Notes under the pieces: generated by a model
Told to the model about the DNA's origin: nothing
Database searches by the model: none
Seen by the model: the letters and a program-made list of their open reading frames with translations, nothing else
Program-made: the position numbers and the translations under genes
Shown here: positions 22,010 to 33,839 of the stretch, piece after piece
Layout of the letters: each line of letters opens with the position of its first letter
How positions within the stretch are numbered: the stretch's first letter is position 1
Assembly (NCBI GenBank): GCA_017893485.1
Contig: CM030360.1
Span: 2,076,501 to 2,140,500, forward strand
Source of the DNA: Hemerocallis citrina
Lineage: Eukaryota; Streptophyta; Magnoliopsida; Asparagales; Asphodelaceae
Length of the DNA: 64,000 nucleotides
Direction: 5' to 3'

Positions 22010-22680
22010 AAATTTCGACAGTCCCCTCTAAAATTTTACAGGCAGTTAATATTAACTTTGATGTAATAAATATCGTTTGATATTAGCCAAGATATAAAAT
22101 AGTCTCCTAGATTTCATATTAACCAAGATACAAAAAAAACCAAGATTTCGTTTGAAAACGTAATACATTTTTTGGAATTGTAATAAAAAATTCGACAGAA
22201 TCTCTCCTTAAATATTAGCCCTTTTAGAGCAATTCCTTATGGAATTCTGCTCACAATTAAAAAATTAATATCACAGGTAGTCAATATGAATCCTCCTCAG
22301 GCCAATCCAAGCAACATCACACATGCATCATATATATAGGGCTCTGGGGGGGAAAATCGATGACGAAAGATACAAAATAAATACCAAGATATCGTTTGAA
22401 AACATAATAGATTTTAGAAAATTTAGTAAAAATTTTGACAGTCTCCTCTAAAATATTAGCCCTTTTACAGCAATTACTTACGGAATTCTGCTAACAATTT
22501 AAAATATAACATCACAGGCAATAAATATCAATCATCCGCAGGCAAAACGAAGCAACATCACACAGGCATCATATATATAAGGCTCTTGGGGGAAAAATCA
22601 TAATATAATGCAAGATACAAAATAAAAACCAAAATTTCATTTGAAAACGTAATAAACTTTTAGAAAAACCTTTGAAAAAC
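22010..22680. repeat. Tandem repeats of about 244 bp in Helitron C
   Basis: Units containing TTGAAAACRTAATA recur at about 22153, 22396 and 22641. Shared text includes AGCAACATCACACA and GCATCATATATATA. About two and a half diverged copies are present near the Helitron 3' end. No coding sequence. Confidence 0.8.
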
Positions 22681-25600
22681 CTTTGAAAAACCAAACACAG
22701 AACCCAATACTCCACAACTTTGCGGGTACGAGTATTAACATAACTACATTATATCATCATTATATACAGATACTTACATCATCTCCCAAAATGCTAAATA
22801 TTACAACTATTACAACTATTATATCGTCCACCATAATATATACCAACCAACCGAATGACCCAAAAAAATATTACAGGGCTGAAACAATGCTTCAAGTCTT
22901 CAAGTCTTCAAAAATGGGACCAAACAGTGAGCTTAAAAAATAGTAAGAGTTTACAATAATCAATTAAAACAATGAGTTTTAAAACAATAGTAAGAGTTTT
23001 CAAATCATTACCTTTCAAACAGGACAATGCCTAAAAGGACAATATTCGTCCATCTTGAACCAAATACAATAATTATTCAACATTGAGCCTCTAGCTGCAT
23101 TATTGTGCTTCTAACTGCATGTTGCTTTGTTTGCTCAAGTATTAAAAACATAATCCTGATGTTGAAGCTCTGCTTGTTATCAGATGCAACACCTAGACCA
23201 TTTCATCCCAGGCTTCATGTATGCTCATGGTTTGCTTGTTCTTAGTTGCTCCACTACATCGCTGATACCAAGGTTCAGTCAAAAAAGTTGAAACTCGAAA
23301 TACTCTCAAAGACATACACAATTAAAAGAGTTTATTAAGGGACTAATTCAAATTTAGATCATATCAAACAAATAAAAGCAGGTAAATTTAAGCATTGAAA
23401 TGGCTCAGAACACATGTTTTTCCATCATCATAAGGGCTAATAGAACACCACAATTATAAACACAATTATGAGTACAATTATATGGCTCAGGATCACACTA
23501 ATTCTCTTCAATGTTTGGCTCAGAACTATATGAGAATCACATTTCACGAAGTAAGAAAATTCAGAACCATGTATCATAAAGTAGGCTGAATCAGTGCAGT
23601 CAAAACCAATAAAAGCATGCTAGATTGCTTTGCATAATAAATGCAATAAAGTAGTTTGGCACAATGAATGCATCACCAAAATAGAATAACAGGAAATAAC
23701 TCCTTCAGTCCATGCATTGAAGGAGTGAGCCTCATAAACACGTTTCATATTCAGAGAAGCAGCAAATCGAAAATCTTAAGTCAGAACCAAGTGCAAAACC
23801 AAAAGAGACTCAAAATAAGTTCATCACTGCTCAGATTTTGAAAATAGATGCTTCAATACCTAAAATCTGTATGAATCATAATGTGTAATCTCATCAAAGC
23901 CATAACAAACATGGTGATTAAAAGCATAATCAATATAAGAAGCAGTTCCATTATTCCAACCAAAGCAAAGTATCTGCAAGCATCTTAACAGCCCCCATCC
24001 TCAATCTCAACAATAGCCAGTATCTCAACAATAGTTCATCATAGCCCATATTTTAAAAAAATAGTGCTTCAATTACTTATGTGCAGAATGAAGCATCTAA
24101 GAGCGGAGTCATTTAACTCCCATCTTCAATCTCCACCACTCCCAAGCAATATAGAAGTTTTTAAGAAGTAACAAAGGAGTTCAACATCTGGCATGGCAAA
24201 AGAAAATGTGAACCTTCAATGTGATTAGTAATTTATTGCAAGCTCCAGCATAGACTCATCCAAAGACTCATCTAAAGGTTGAATAAAAATCATATGGTCA
24301 CCCTGCAGGCTATCCACTTGCATATCCATGTCACCAATTTTAGACACCAGGTGGTATGTTATATTTCATCTAGTAGCCAATTAATTCAGAAGGACAGTAT
24401 TTGTGTCATGAAAAAGGGACAGTATTTGTGTTCATGAAAGAATTTGTGTCAATGCATGACTTTATTAATTCAGAATGCTCATAAACTTCCCTGCACTTGC
24501 TTGTGAAGAATCAAAGCATTTGAAGTTTCTGTTTTGTAAGAATTTTAATTTAGTGAAATTGCAGGAAATTGCTAAGTGCACATCGTCTTTTGAAGTTACA
24601 ATAAGAAAGATTTATTTGTTTGAAGTCATTATATATCGTTGAACAAAGGGAAATAACTTGTAGTATACTGCTGACTTAATAAAGCTTACACTATCTCCTA
24701 TCAGACTCAAGCCCTTGAAAGCTGCCACACAATAAGAAAATCAAAGGTAGCTACCAATTCAAAGAAAGAAAATTCACACACACACACAAAAAAAACTCTT
24801 GTCACAATATGTCATGTACATTGTCGGGTAAGTTATGATTCGCTAGAAATTTGATATGTATCGCACAGGTGACTCGCAGATGACAATAATCAGTATGGTA
24901 CAGGTTGTGTATAGCATGTATCGGCATGTACCACATGTTATTTTTTTTATAAAAGAAGAGATAAGGTTATATAACCTTATCTTATCTCACAACCCATAGG
25001 GGTTTTCAAAGCCATCTGTTGTGTTGTCTCTTGTTCCTTCACATTGCATCATCACTTTGGTCTGAGTTCCTTTTCTCCGACCATAGTGACTCAAATCGCA
25101 TTAGTTATTCACCATCGTTATTCTCTTATTATTTTTCTTTGTTTTTTCTCTACTTCTTTTATTTTCATCTCCATTCCTCAACATAATATACTGAAAAACT
25201 TATTCTCTGTTTTGTTTGGGATTCTTTTGTAAACTGAGGGGATTAGAAGTTAAAAGGGTGTAGAAGAAGAAATGGATTTTGCAGGGGATACTAAAATGGA
25301 GCACATTACAACAAATATTGACTGCTGCAGTAGAAGCTAGTGGACACTGTCGTAAGATGAATGACACGGTAGTAAGAAGAATGTGGGCACAAACCACTTC
25401 CCAATTCCCAAAACTACCACCCACATGTTCACATCTTCAAAGCATGCACCTATGTTGTGTTTTTATATATTCTATCCAATCAATTGTTTAAGCATTCGAT
25501 TATTGGTGGTTTATTAGCCAATCTTTAACTATCAAGCAATTACTTAAATATGATAAACAGTCAGACTTTGCTTTGCAAAGAATAGGCAGCTTTGATAAGC

Positions 25601-26166
25601 AAGCCATAATCGTTGCTTCCCAATCAATCATCACACCAGCTTTTCTTTTTTTTCTTTATCAGTTTCTCTTTTAGCATCATGCAGCTAATTATAAATGCCT
25701 TGCAATTATTATCACACCAGATTCTACCATTCAAAATCCATATTCATTGATTGGGCCACAATCAGAAGCTCAAGAGAAATACATCTCTTAAGCATTACAG
25801 ATTGAGAGATCCAGTATATACATTGACCTAAACATAAGATAGACGTAGACCTGTTGTGGAGGTTGTGAAGGAATTTTTTATTTGTGTCAGAAAATGTGGT
25901 CTTTGGTCAAAAGTAAATATAGCCAAAATTTCATTAATATGATTGATGGAAGGGAAGGGACATACCTCAATCTGTGTTCGGAAGTGAAGACTATGCTTGT
26001 ATATTACCTAATTAATTCCTGAAAAAAGTGGGGTGATTTGTTAGAAATTAAAATAATCATGAAAGAAATTTATAGTTGAACCAGACACGACTCTTAAATG
26101 AAAAGTATGTTGTCCAATAAATCCTGAATGTAGTACTGGATATGATCTAACAGATTGTGCAAATAC
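22681..26166. other. Helitron C interior without recognised genes
   Basis: AT-rich, stop-rich sequence resembling introns and UTRs. A minus-strand stretch at about 24250-24345 could read KIGDMDMQVDSLQGDHMIFI and may be a further exon fragment, but I cannot assign it. A plus-strand open frame at 25279-25491 has no recognisable domain. Confidence 0.4.
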
Positions 26167-26292
26167 CTGTCCATATTGAAGACTCAAAGCATCATGGTAG
26201 AATTCTGGATCAACTTCTTTAGCTTTAGTATATGCCTCCATGTCACATTCCATGTTCTTTGTGTGTTTCTTGTAAGCATTGCACAATGTTTT
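26167..26292 (-). pseudogene. Captured exon of a SYF2-type splicing factor
   Basis: This is a 126-bp, 42-codon exon in phase on the minus strand. It has an acceptor (TTTTCAATCAG) at its upstream side and a donor (GTATTT) at its downstream side, with parts of both flanking introns. The translation contains NAYKKHTKNMECDMEAY and KEVDPEFYHDALSLQYG. This matches the conserved core of the SYF2/GCIP-interacting pre-mRNA splicing factor family. No other SYF2 exon is recognisable here, so it is a fragment carried by the Helitron and not a working gene. Confidence 0.8.
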
Positions 26293-26867
26293 CTGATTGA
26301 AAACTGGTCACAGTAGTTGATATTTTAGTCAGGTATTAATATTGAACATCTATAACAAAAAAATGCCCACTAACTGAAATTTCTCGAGTATAGCTGCTGG
26401 CGAGTAGAATTGGCACAGCCAAAATAGGAAAACATAATCATTAATCAAAGAAACATCTCTATAATTTCAAAAGGAAAACTATAATCAAAACATCTATGCT
26501 ATTAAACTCCAAAAAAAGTATGTCAAGCTATTTAGCATCATCTACAGAATTATAATCCAAGAGCGAAATTAAAATCTACAGAATGTTCAAATTTATATGT
26601 GTGTTGGTGGGGGAACTTACATAAGAAAGAGTTTCTGGTTTGTTACATGCTCAAATCTATAGAATGCTTCAGTTTAGGGTGAAAATGACTTCTAAAAATT
26701 ACTTCCAAACAAATAGACCTAAAAAGTTAAATTGTAGAAATGGGATAAAAAATTTATGATATCTACAATCTACATTCCGAAATCGTTCAATTCCCTCATC
26801 GAACAAAACTAAACTAATAAATTTAACCACTTCCACATCAAATTCAGTAACAAACCAAAAGTGGAAT

Positions 26868-26974
26868 GTTCATTACTAACAGGATCAAGCGCAACCTTCA
26901 CCACCCCCATAAAGGCTTTGGCCGAGTTCTGAAGATTCCTCTTTATTAGAAAATCATAAATGTAAACATCCAGC
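26868..26974 (-). pseudogene. Captured LisH exon of a LEUNIG-type co-repressor
   Basis: After an acceptor (TTTGTAG, minus strand) the frame reads LDVYIYDFLIKRNLQNSAKA and then VALDPV. This is the LisH segment at the N terminus of LEUNIG/LEUNIG_HOMOLOG transcriptional co-repressors. The characteristic GGFLFEWW segment that follows in the family is absent, so the fragment ends or degenerates near 26868. It has the same orientation as the neighbouring captured exons. Confidence 0.78.
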
Positions 26975-27294
26975 CTACAAACATCACTAAAAAATTCATC
27001 TTAATAAAAAATAAAAAAATAATTATAAAAATATTACATTTTATCGGCTTCGCAATTACTGTGCTCCATAACTCTCTTGATCCGATATTCTCCACAATCA
27101 GTATATGCTAGTATAAGCCAGTATTTCCCATGATGTCAAATTCTTAGCAAAGATTACTATATAGTACAAAAGTTTAAAGAAGATGAAAGTTTTCCCCGAA
27201 GTAACTTACTTTATCAGTCATGGAGCAGAAAGCTACACAAAAAAAGTGTGCTATACAAAATAAGAGCATGTAAATATTTTCAGGATGAATTTAC

Positions 27295-27377
27295 CTGAAT
27301 GTCCAGCAAGAGCCGCAGTGTCCCTGATCTTTTACGGGGCTCACTATTCCGGCCTCCCTCGAATCTTTTTGCAATGT
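27295..27377 (-). pseudogene. Captured exon of an aleurain-like cysteine protease
   Basis: On the minus strand the frame reads [20 protein letters not shown] followed by CWTF. It ends at a splice donor (ATTCAG|GTAAAT). This is the papain-family (C1A) active-site region with the catalytic Cys in CGSCW; the wording is closest to aleurain/cathepsin H types. The usual Trp before REAG is Ser here, a one-base change. The upstream exon border is not certain. No other protease exon was recognised. Confidence 0.78.
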
Positions 27378-28055
27378 CAAACACATCATCAAAAGATATG
27401 GTTTAGCTTAAAAAGAACATAAATTAACTTATTCACCTTGCTCTTTAACGTAATTTCAGCAAGACGTCTACAATATTTGTTCACATTCCTAGGAAATTGC
27501 ATTAACATCATTATGATTCAAATGATAGTAACTATACTTAAATAATTGGTTAGTTAAACAAAATATCGAATTAATAGCAACTATGCATTAGCATCATTAT
27601 GATTCAACCGAACAATTTTATCAAATTTAGCTCCTCATATTGTTCCTACCCAACAAAGTTACCAATTGAGCAATTCTGGCAAAATTTTTACTGTTATAAT
27701 TAAATTAAACAAAATGGAAGAACAATGAAGAAAATGTAGATGGAATTTGGCAAAATTTTCAACCCCCTCCACCCACATTTCCTTCATCTCGATCTGCACT
27801 AAAACCCACTAACCCAATTGAACCATCAAATTCTCAAAACTGAACATTTCTTTTTTAAAAAAACCCTGATTTGTAGGGTTACAGAATGAATCTAAAAAAC
27901 CCCATCCAAAATTTCAGCAAGTCGTTCCCTTACCACAAAAAAAAATCAATTTTGAAATTTTTTGGTTCACTATCGAGATGTAGAGACAGAAATTAAACAG
28001 AATTACATCCCCTTACCACAATAATAACGAAATTAAACAAAATTTAAAAGAAAAT

Positions 28056-28600
28056 TCAACAGAAAACACTAAATTCATGGCTCACTACCTGAGATGTAGA
28101 GACGGTGAGGGATTCGGTGGCGGTGAGAGATTCGGTGGTTGGAGTTGAGCGGCGTCGGGGTTGGCGGTGGTGGTTGGCGATCGAAACAGAGAGGGGGTTG
28201 GCGCTGGTGGTCTGTCGATGAGAGTGGAAGGGAGGAGAGGACGGGGAGAGGGAGGCGTCGATCGATGAGAGCGGCGTCGGGGTTGGTGAGAGCGGAAGGG
28301 AGGACAAGAGGGGGAGGTGTCTGTCAATGAGAGCGGCGTCGGGGTTGGTGAGAGCGGAAGGGAGGACAGGAGGGGGAGGGGGAGGCGTCGATCGATGAGA
28401 GCGGCATCGGGGTTGGTGAAAGCGGAAGGGAGATAGGAGAGGGAGGGGTCTGTAGAGCGGCGTCGGGGTTGGTGAGAACGAAAAATAAGACAGGAGAGGG
28501 AGGGGTCTGTCGATGAGAGCGGCGTCGGGGTTGGTGAGAGCGGAATGGAGGACAGGAGGGGAGGGGGAGGGGGAGGGGGAGGCGTCGATCGATGAGAGAG
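28056..28600. repeat. GC-rich minisatellite in Helitron C
   Basis: Units with GAGAGCGGCGTCGGGGTTGG recur at about 28267, 28328, 28397, 28453 and 28515, joined by GGAAGGGAGGACAGGAGGGG-type text. The period is about 55-70 bases. The purine-rich strand is plus. The tract makes long open frames on the minus strand with SHQPRRRSHRSTPPSPS-like repeats, which look like a by-product of the repeat and not a protein. A (GA/GT)n stretch follows to about 28720. Confidence 0.85.
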
Positions 28601-28850
28601 ACAGAGCGGGGAGAGATAGGGAGACAGTGAGAGAGGGAGTGAGTGGGAAAGAGATAGACAGTGAGAAAAGAGAGAGAAGGGGGGTATTTTGGGAAAGAGA
28701 GAGAGTGTGTGTGTGTGTGGGTTTTGAAATTTTGGGGTTTAAAATTTTGGGCGGAAAAATATATTTTGTGAAAATCAATCTGGGCCATTAATTTTGGGGA
28801 AGATTGAAGGAGAGCCACTTGATAGCATTCTTTGTAATTTATTATATAGA

Positions 28851-31096
28851 TGTATGTGTAGGTAAATTGATAGATATACTTGATATGCATATGAGTAGTG
28901 ATTAAATTGAAATGATGATATTTAGAATGAAGATGCATGCTAATTGAAAGATTTTCATGAAGATAAGTTGAATTGATGTTTTTTAATTGCATGGTAGTAC
29001 ATCTTGATTAGGTTAAATGATATGAAAATAGATTTGTACACAAAGTTACTAATTCATGCAAAGAGAGTTACTGTTTTAAATTTTGTTTACACTTCAGAAA
29101 ATCATATCTAATAAAATAGTTAGAATCTGGAACTAAAACTTTTTGGGGAGCATCTTGTATATGTCAGTAGCATCCCTTTAAAATTTCATAAGAATTGGAG
29201 TTCGTTTACTATTTTAATAAATTCTAAACTCAAAACTGATTAGTAGTTGGCTGGTTGCAGGAATTCTGCACACCTTCGATTTTTTATTAATTCAGCATTG
29301 TAAATGAAATAACTTGAGGAAAGTCAGAACTAAGAAATTATAGTAGACACTTTAATCTTTTTGAAAATCCCAAGAACTCAAATTTTCATAAAAAATTGAA
29401 TTTAATATGAATTTTACAAGACTGTACAGTAGCAGTATTTCAGTATATCGACCCCACTGTATATTTTGAAGAATTCAGGGTTATACATATGGTATTTCGA
29501 GAAAACTAATAACTACAAAATGAAAGTAGACTTGTATACCTTCAGTTTGATATAAAGAACGCTAAGTTTCGTGATGTATACAATTTTCTATGATTTTTAC
29601 AAATAGCATGAAATGCAATTTTTTAACTTTGAATTTACTGTTTTGCAATGTTACTTAAATGACTTAATTGAAAATATATTCTTGCTGTTTTAAGTTATAT
29701 TTTGGGAAAGTAAAGATCATATTCATGAGTAGATGAAATGTGAACTTAAGAAAGACAAATATATATAGGATTAATATGTTCAGATTAGTTCAAAATAAAT
29801 CAAAGGAAGATGATGAGATTGATTTTCAAATATAAATTTTAAAGAGATTATGTCTTAGTCTTAATTAACTTGATTCAAGAAAGTTTTGGATGAATATGAA
29901 AAGTGTTTTTGAAAATAAATAGGTTGAGATTGTACCTATTGATAATAAATAAGAATGCATGAAAGAATTTGAATAAATTATGAATACATGCAATTTGAGA
30001 ATATGAATTATAAGGGGATGAGTACCCCAAGTTGTTGAACATGGAAAGATGTTGATTCTAGAGCCTTAGTGATACCTAGGTACCGGAAAAAGTAATGGTA
30101 ATGAATAATTGATTTTTGAGAAGTGGCCAATGAGGGAGTCGTTCTCGGTATTTTTGTGTAAGACCGACAGGAGGGTAAATTAGCTCTAGATAGTATTATT
30201 TATTCATGTTCAAACTTAAGAATTAGGTACTAAGTGAAGATTTAATAAACTTGGGAAAACGTAAGTGGAGGGCCTATATATAGTCGGGCGGTGAATTTCG
30301 GAACTTTGGTTGCTTGTGATGGAGGCGAGCCTTAATTAAATTTGGAATTATGATTGATCGGGCGGTGGATTCCTGGCTCATGAATAGTCAGGAGGATAGC
30401 AGGCCGTACTCCAGTGTATATGTGTATACCGGGGCTAGAGGGACACTTGTGGGATGTTCGCACGAGAGGATTCTCTATAGTCAGGCGGTGGATCTCCGGG
30501 ACTGGAATCCATACTCGTGGAATGTCTAAACTTTGTTTTATTGCTGGGTAGTTATCATGGCGAGGGATTAAGCCCTTTAATGTGGAGTACGTAGGTGCTT
30601 GCCCTCGGACCTATGTAGTATGGGATACATTGAATCTGAACAAGTATGCATTAGTGTCATTATAGTATAACATCTGGATTAGGCATTAAGTCATATCATA
30701 CACTGACATGTTTAGGATAGTCACTCTTTACACTTTTATATGCATTCAAGTTTGTAATTTGTTAAAATAAGAGATTTCGTTATAATACAGCATAGAGAGG
30801 ATCATTGTTTGTAACATTGCGTCGGTTGTAAGCAATTGACGTGCCCACAGTTTCATATGCAGGACTTGGATCTTACAAGGTGATATAGAGATGAATTTGA
30901 TGTTGATGATTAGTTACTTGTTCAAGTTGTTGAAATTGTATTATCATGTTGTACTTCATTTATTTTCCACTGCGTTATTGATGTAAAAGAATAATGATGT
31001 AATAAAAGTTTCAAAATTCCTTGTACAATTGTACGAAGTGAAGTGTAGATCCTATTGAGCTACGAACTACCGTATTTTGGTATCCGAGGCATTACA
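28851..31096 (+). mobile_element. Inner ~3-kb LTR-like unit, 3' part
   Basis: The sequence resumes after Helitron C and ends CCGAGGCATTACA. It carries diverged short repeats (TCGGGCGGTGGAT-like) between 30280 and 30510. The block around GGACCTATGTAGTATGGGAT (30609) recurs at 31737 in the outer unit. No genes. The sequence directly after (AACAGGTTATGA) is not a clear target duplication of the left flank (CGACA). Confidence 0.65.
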
Positions 31097-32189
31097 AACA
31101 GGTTATGATAAATGAAATTTGAGAAGTATCCAGTGTGGACTAACATTTTCTCGTGTGTTGATTTAAGTCCGGTAGGTGTTGATTTAAGTTCGGTAGGGTA
31201 AGCTAGCTCTAGGTTGTGATGATTATAATTAAAACTAAGAACATGCACTAGGAGGAGATGTGGTGAAGTATGTGCAAACATGAGTATGAGGGCCTCATAT
31301 GATTCGTGGTGGGAGATTATCTCAAAAATTATCGGGGTGTGAGGCATGATGTCTAAAATCGCTCGCGGAAGGGAATTTATCTTCAGAATTATCGGGATCG
31401 AGGCGACGATCATGGGATATTTGTGTGATGAGGTACCATATGACTCGCGGTATGAGTTTCATTTCCAGAACTATCTGGGTGTGAGGTGTGATGTCTAAAA
31501 ATTACTTGTGGTAGGAGAACGATTCTCAAGAATTATCGAGGTTATGGCTTGCGGTATGAGTTTCGTCTTCAAAATTATCGGTATTATGGCTCGCGATAGG
31601 AGAACGATTCTCAAGAATTATTGGGGCGATACTAGATACTCGCAGGATAACTAAATCTTACATTAGTCACCGTAGTAGGATTTCATAACGAGGGATTGAA
31701 CCCTATAATGAGGAGTACGATAAGGGCTTGCCCTCGGACCTATGTAGTATGGGATGTATAGATATCGAACAAGTATGCATTAGTGTCATCGTAAGTATAA
31801 TTACTGCATTAGTCATTAAGTTCATATCATACACTGACATAATTAGGATAGCCACTTTTATGTTTTCTGCATTCAATTTTGTGATTGTTAAGATAATGGA
31901 ATCGCTGTGTTATAGCATTGCATCAGTTGTATGCAACTGACGTGCCCACAGTTTTCTAGTTGCAGGATTGGATTTGGCATGGACTTGAAGTCACGGTGAT
32001 GGGTTGACATAAGACTGAAGAGCTGCCATTTTTATATGTCGTATTGTACTTATTCATTTCTGTTGTGTTATTTTAAAGAACAATGTTGTAAATGAAAAAG
32101 TTTTAAATTTCTTGTAAATTTGTACGAAGTTGAAGTGAAAGATCCTGTTGTGCTACATATTACATGTGTTTGGAGTTTGGGGCATTACA
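31097..32189 (+). mobile_element. Outer ~3-kb LTR-like unit, 3' part
   Basis: It ends TTGGGGCATTACA at 32189, followed by GCATG. With TCATG before 18817 this gives a 4 of 5 match as target duplication. It contains several diverged copies of a unit like GCGGTATGAGTTT...AGAATTATCGGG (31300-31640). Its last 530 bases parallel 30560-31096. No genes. Alternatively 31097-31660 could be a short internal domain followed by a truncated LTR. Confidence 0.6.
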
Positions 32190-33430
32190 GCATGTCTACC
32201 TTCAAAGAAGTCTAAGTTACTCGCATTTCGCGAGAAGAAAACGGGCAAGCAGACGCCCTTTCCAAGCTCGCCTCCTCATCGTTTGACGAACTCGATCGCA
32301 TGGTGCTAATTGAAGTTCTGCTCAGACCAAGCATAGAAGAAGAATCATTGGAGCTCATGCTATAGCCTCTCAAACGGCCGAAGATTGCTGGATGAAACCC
32401 CGATTTTCTCGACAAAGGGATCCTCCCCGCAAATACCAAAGAAGCAAGAAGGATCCGAGTAAGAGCCAAAAGATATGTACCTGTAGAAAGGGTCCTCTAT
32501 AAACGCTCCTACACCCAGATCGATGGTCAACCTTACCTTCGGTACCTTTATCCTGAAGAGGTCAATTATGTCTTGAAGGAAGTTCATGAAGGGAAAGGTG
32601 GCAGCCATCTTGGCGCAAGGTCCTTTGTGCAGAAGATACTCAATCATGGTTACTAGTGGCAGACCCTTATCAATGATGCCCAAGCTTATGTTCGTCAGTG
32701 CATCTCCTTTCAAAAGAATTCCTCCATAAAAAGGATCCCCCAAGCCAACCTTAGTTCCATGTCAAGTCTCATTCTATTCACAATGTGAGGAATGGATTTT
32801 CTCAGGCCCGTCCCCCCTGCAACCGGACAATGGACCTTCTTGGTGGTTGCTATTGATTATTTTACAAAATAGATAGAAGTGGAACCACTTGCAACAATCA
32901 CTGAGCATTGAGTCCAACAGTTCTTCTAGAAGAATGTGGTTTGCTGATTAGGGGTCCCCTCGTCCTGGTCGCTGATACTGGAACTAATTCGCTGGTAAGG
33001 GTTCCATAAATTTTACACCGATAGAAGTGTTGAACATCGTTTCTCTTCAATATCACACCCCTAGACCAATGGTCAAGTCGAGAACGTCAATCGGCAAAAC
33101 TTGGATGGCCTCAAGACGACACTTGGTGAAATTCAAAAGGGACAATGGGTTGAAGAACTTCCAAGTGTGCTCTGGTCCTATAGGACCACGAAGAGAATCC
33201 CCACGGGAGAATCCACGTTCAACTTAACGTTCGGCATAGAAGCTCTCATTCCTCTCAAAGTAGGGATACCCTCTCCTCGCCTTCTATCGTTCAATGAAGA
33301 GTGGGACTCGAACGACATTCAAGCCAACCTCGACCTCCTCGAGGAAGTCCGAGAAAAATCTACCCTCTGAAGAAATATCTACCAACAGAGGGTTGAAAGA
33401 TTCTACAATAATAGAGTTCGCCCGGCCAAA
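32190..33430 (+). pseudogene. Gypsy-1 second RNase H end and integrase
   Basis: The gene resumes with STFKEV, then SREENGQADALSKLAS, the C-terminal part of the second RNase H. Integrase follows: a zinc-binding region (HEGKGGSHLGARSFVQKIL at about 32584), the core (FLVVAIDYFTK at about 32839; NGQVENVNRQ at about 33065) and the C-terminal GIEALIPLKVGIPSPR. Stops and frameshifts are frequent. The C-terminal tail (AYRLEDLGGKKISRNLERR, about 33550) is also kept in gypsy-2. Confidence 0.85.
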
Positions 33431-33839
33431 CAATCAGGAAGGAGACCTGGTCCTTTGAAAGCTTGAGATTTCAAACCCCCAAAAGAAAGGGGAACTTGCC
33501 TCTAACTGGGAAGGACCATAGAAAGTCCCACAAGTAGTCTGCCCAGGGGCCTACCGACTTGAAGACTTGGGGGGAAAGAAGATATCCAGGAACTTGGAAC
33601 GCCGAGCACCTCATGAAGTATAAAGAGAACTTAAAGCCCTCGCTTAGTAGGTGATATCAAACATGTAATAAAGGCTGATGATTATAACGGTCACAACATG
33701 TAATAAAGACTAGCATCAAAGCAGCCACTTAGTTTTATTCTTCAATAAATTTTTAGTCTTTTCCTTCGAAAAATTATTGTACAAATCCATCGGATGCAAA
33801 AAATGAGTTAGAAACATGGTTCACCCCCGAGCCAAACCA

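Larger units (their letters stand above)
21541..28850 (-). mobile_element. Helitron C, 7.3-kb Helitron carrying fragments of host genes
   Basis: On the minus strand it starts TCTATATAATAA (28850) and ends CTAG (21541). The subterminal hairpin (21558-21574) has one mismatch, and the element lies between A (21540) and T (28851). Its ends match Helitrons A and B. It has no Rep/helicase gene that I can see. It carries exon-like fragments of at least three unrelated genes, all on the minus strand (27295-27377, 26868-26974, 26167-26292), each with parts of introns. A GC-rich minisatellite lies near its 5' end and ~244-bp tandem repeats near its 3' end. Confidence 0.85.

Noticed and set aside
25279..25491. 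Plus-strand 70-codon frame as another captured exon in Helitron C
   Set aside because: No recognisable family, no clear splice borders, and the orientation is opposite to the other captured exons.
28056..28778. Long minus-strand open frame (240 codons) rich in Ser, Pro and Arg
   Set aside because: It coincides with a GC-rich minisatellite; the repeated peptide mirrors the DNA repeat and no domain is recognisable.
21541..28850. Autonomous Helitron with Rep/helicase
   Set aside because: No rolling-circle HUH motif or helicase motifs were recognised in any frame; only captured exon fragments were found.
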